The position numbers and the translations under genes were made by a program. Positions 5,826-6,784 of a DNA stretch of 6,784 nucleotides are shown piece by piece (positions within the stretch are counted from its first letter, which is position 1; each line of letters opens with the position of its first letter). The notes beneath the pieces were generated by a model. The model saw only the letters and a program-made list of their open reading frames with translations. It did no database searches and was not told the origin of the DNA. The stretch is from Lachnospiraceae bacterium (GTDB taxonomy: Bacteria; Bacillota_A; Clostridia; Lachnospirales; Lachnospiraceae): NCBI GenBank assembly GCA_009774465.1, contig VSNT01000172.1, forward strand, positions 1 to 6,784. Direction: 5' to 3'.

Positions 5826-6098
5826 ATGAAACTGTCAAAAGAAGAACAGGAAGTGAACATCAGCTTTTCCCCCAATGAAGGGAATGCAGTCATTTATACT
5901 TCCTATCCGTCATGGATAAGAAAAATGGACAAACTGGTAGCACTGAATCCGGCCGGTTTTAAGTGCATAAAATCTGACAGCATAAGCAAAACCTATGTCA
6001 TGCCGAAAGAATTTATCAGCATTAGAACCAAAAAGCGTACAATGCATCTGACCGAAGAGCAAAAGGCACAGCTGGCAGAGCGTTTGGCTAAAAGCTGA
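5826..6098 (+). CDS. Small hypothetical protein upstream of repA
   Basis: The product has 90 residues and begins MKLSKEEQEVNISFSPNEGN. GGAAGGAGGA (5807-5816) is an ideal ribosome binding site for ATG 5826. The earlier in-frame ATG at 5802 lies before this site, so it is not used. The sequence AVIYTSYPSWIRKMDKLVAL followed by KTYVMPKEFISIRTKKRTM and LTEEQKAQLAERL resembles small uncharacterised proteins I have seen in phages and ICEs of Clostridia. It has no membrane segment, no cysteine pair and no catalytic motif; one internal cysteine is present. It precedes repA by 138 bases in the same direction and may share its transcript. I do not assign a function. Confidence 0.75.
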   Translation: MKLSKEEQEVNISFSPNEGNAVIYTSYPSWIRKMDKLVALNPAGFKCIKSDSISKTYVMPKEFISIRTKKRTMHLTEEQKAQLAERLAKS

Positions 6099-6121
6099 CA
6101 GGAATGGCATTTTTTGCTTTG

Positions 6122-6145
6122 TTTTTCCTGTTCGAGCAGGGAAAA
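6122..6145. other. Leader hairpin between the small hypothetical gene and repA
   Basis: TTTTTCCTG (6122-6130) can pair with CAGGGAAAA (6137-6145), with one G-U pair and the loop TTCGAG. No U tract follows. GAGCAGGGAAA occurs here (6134-6144) and again, exactly, at 6214-6224 just before the repA ribosome binding site. Copy-control elements are known in the leaders of RepA_N replicons, but nothing here proves one. Confidence 0.35.
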
Positions 6146-6236
6146 CGAAAAGTGAAAAGCAGGAAACGGTAAAATATTCAATTACGGGGGGACAGGCGTA
6201 AAAAATGCAGTTGGAGCAGGGAAAGGAGCGAATAGA

Positions 6237-6593
6237 ATGCAGTTTGAATATTTTGGGGAGAAACAAAAGGGGCAGTTTGAATATTACCGCATCCCCAAGC
6301 TGTTATTCAGCGAAAAGGATTTTTACGGGCTGTCAGCAGAAGCAAAGCTGTTGTATGGCATGATGGTTGACCGTATGGGATTGTCAGGAAGAAATGGCTG
6401 GAAGGATGAGAAAGGGCGCATTTATGTGTATTACCCCATAGGAGAAGTGAAAAGAATGTTCCACTGCGGTAATGACAAGGCGGTAAAGATGTTGAAGGAG
6501 CTGGACGTAAAGGAGGGGACAGGGCTGATAGAGACTATAAGGCAGGGGCAGGGAAAACCGAGCCGGATATATGTTAAAAAGATTGTTGTGTGA
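6237..6593 (+). CDS. repA: RepA_N-type replication initiator, N-terminal domain only
   Basis: RepA_N proteins start replication of many low-GC Gram-positive plasmids and of the circular forms of Tn1549-like ICEs. This frame encodes 118 residues: MQFEYFGEKQKGQFEYYRIP, then LLFSEKDFYGLSAEAKLLYGMMVDRMGLS, the NGWKDEKGRIYVYYPIGEV stretch, then NDKAVKMLKELD and GTGLIETIRQGQGKPSRIYV. That covers the whole conserved winged-helix DNA-binding domain. Relatives usually continue through a variable linker into a C-terminal domain, reaching well over 200 residues; here TGA (6591-6593) ends the protein. AAAGGAG (6222-6228), eight bases before ATG 6237, is a clear ribosome binding site. The same frame stays open to TAA 6759-6761 after the stop, suggesting a nonsense mutation or a naturally short form. 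Confidence 0.85.
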   Translation: MQFEYFGEKQKGQFEYYRIPKLLFSEKDFYGLSAEAKLLYGMMVDRMGLSGRNGWKDEKGRIYVYYPIGEVKRMFHCGNDKAVKMLKELDVKEGTGLIETIRQGQGKPSRIYVKKIVV

Positions 6594-6761
6594 GAACAGG
6601 AGGACGGAAGAAGCATTGAGGAGGATAGAGGAGGAGTAATATACTCTATATTTCTCTATCAGTATTACTACATTCCGGTTTCCGGAACGCAAGAAGTGTA
6701 TTTTTTACACTTCAAGAAATGTACTTTTTACATGTCTGAAAGCTGGAAGATTATAAAATAA
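6594..6761 (+). pseudogene. Possible in-frame repA continuation after TGA
   Basis: Directly after the repA stop the same frame remains open for 55 codons. Its latter part reads GTQEVYFLHFKKCTFYMSES, which resembles the repetitive linker of repA products in related elements as I remember them. The first part (EQEDGRSIEEDRGGVIYSIF) is less typical. In another frame the bases up to 6639 could encode ENRRTEEALRRIEEE and a stop, so a frameshift history is also possible. There is no good start codon with a ribosome binding site for an independent gene. Confidence 0.35.
6693..6736. repeat. Two iteron-like 21-bp repeats, each an inverted repeat
   Basis: Copies at 6693-6713 and 6716-6736 agree in 17 of 21 bases and have a period of 23 bases. 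Each contains TGTA-x-TTTTT-ACA, with the first stem GAAGTGTA / TACACTTC and the second ATGTA / TACAT. RepA_N origins are known to lie inside the repA coding region, between the conserved N- and C-terminal parts. These repeats sit in that relative position. They may be RepA binding sites. Confidence 0.5.
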
Positions 6762-6784
6762 AAAATGTTTTTTATCAAAAATAA

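Larger units (their letters stand above)
1381..6784. mobile_element. Left part of a serine-recombinase-led element inserted in virD4 (right end not seen)
   Basis: The virD4 frame is lost at about 1380 and a large serine recombinase begins about 50 bases later, as expected for an integrase gene lying next to its attachment site. Downstream are an oriT-like double hairpin, an RHH regulator, DUF6809-like genes and a RepA_N gene, a set that often forms one side of a clostridial ICE. No continuation of virD4 is seen before 6784, so the element would have to extend beyond the window. The alternative is that only the recombinase-nuclease block (about 1381 to 4240) is foreign and the rest of virD4 was deleted. 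Confidence 0.5.

Noticed and set aside
5910..6266. A 118-codon open frame on the minus strand.
   Set aside because: It lies opposite the small hypothetical gene and the repA leader, has low-complexity Phe/Ser/Cys-rich content and no clear ribosome binding site.
6205..6363. An ATG at 6205 opens a second + strand frame overlapping repA.
   Set aside because: Its product has no recognisable pattern and the well-placed ribosome binding site belongs to ATG 6237 with the clear RepA_N domain.
1..6784. CRISPR arrays, tRNA or rRNA genes and IS-type terminal inverted repeats.
   Set aside because: I saw no regularly spaced repeats beyond the two iteron-like copies, no tRNA-like cloverleaf, and no DDE transposase or matching ends.

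Overview
The window looks like part of an integrative conjugative element (ICE) of the Tn1549/CTn type from a low-GC Gram-positive anaerobe, most likely Clostridia of the Lachnospiraceae kind. The grounds are purine-rich AGGAGG-type ribosome binding sites, the AT-rich composition, and a gene set typical of such elements: double-domain SpoVG, VirD4/TraG, large serine recombinase, Rpn-type nuclease, small ribbon-helix-helix (RHH) protein, DUF6809-like proteins and RepA_N. All supported genes lie on the + strand. No chromosomal housekeeping gene is visible.

Layout. Positions 1-722 hold the 3' part of a two-domain SpoVG-family gene whose start lies outside the window, followed by a 10-bp hairpin. 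Positions 838-1389 hold the first 183 codons of a VirD4 coupling protein, cut off just after its Walker A region at the motif TDPKG. A large serine recombinase (1432-3312) begins right there. A PD-(D/E)XK Rpn-family nuclease (3374-4171) and a terminator follow. Positions 4289-4353 hold two abutting hairpins, and their boundary reads like a MOBV-type nick site, so this is a candidate oriT. A strong promoter (4415-4443) with a palindrome in its spacer then drives a 58-residue RHH protein (4474-4650). Next come three tandem DUF6809-like paralogues (4815-5680), two successive terminator-like hairpins, a 90-residue protein of unknown function (5826-6098) and a RepA_N replication initiator (6237-6593). 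The RepA_N frame stops after its N-terminal domain, although the same frame stays open beyond the stop to 6761.

Preferred reading. A second ICE or mobilizable element, led by its serine recombinase, has integrated into the virD4 gene of a resident ICE. The remainder of virD4 would then lie downstream of the window, beyond the right end of the inserted element. The alternative is that only the AT-rich recombinase-nuclease block was acquired and the rest of virD4 was lost. The window alone cannot decide between these.

How the parts may work together. The recombinase would integrate and excise the element, and RepA_N would replicate its circular form. The double hairpin may be the transfer origin. 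The RHH protein probably represses its own promoter and may contact related CGACGTCG palindromes, one of which also lies upstream of virD4 (772-789). The most interesting items are the oriT-like double hairpin, the shared operator, the interrupted virD4, and the repA stop codon followed by in-frame iteron-like repeats.
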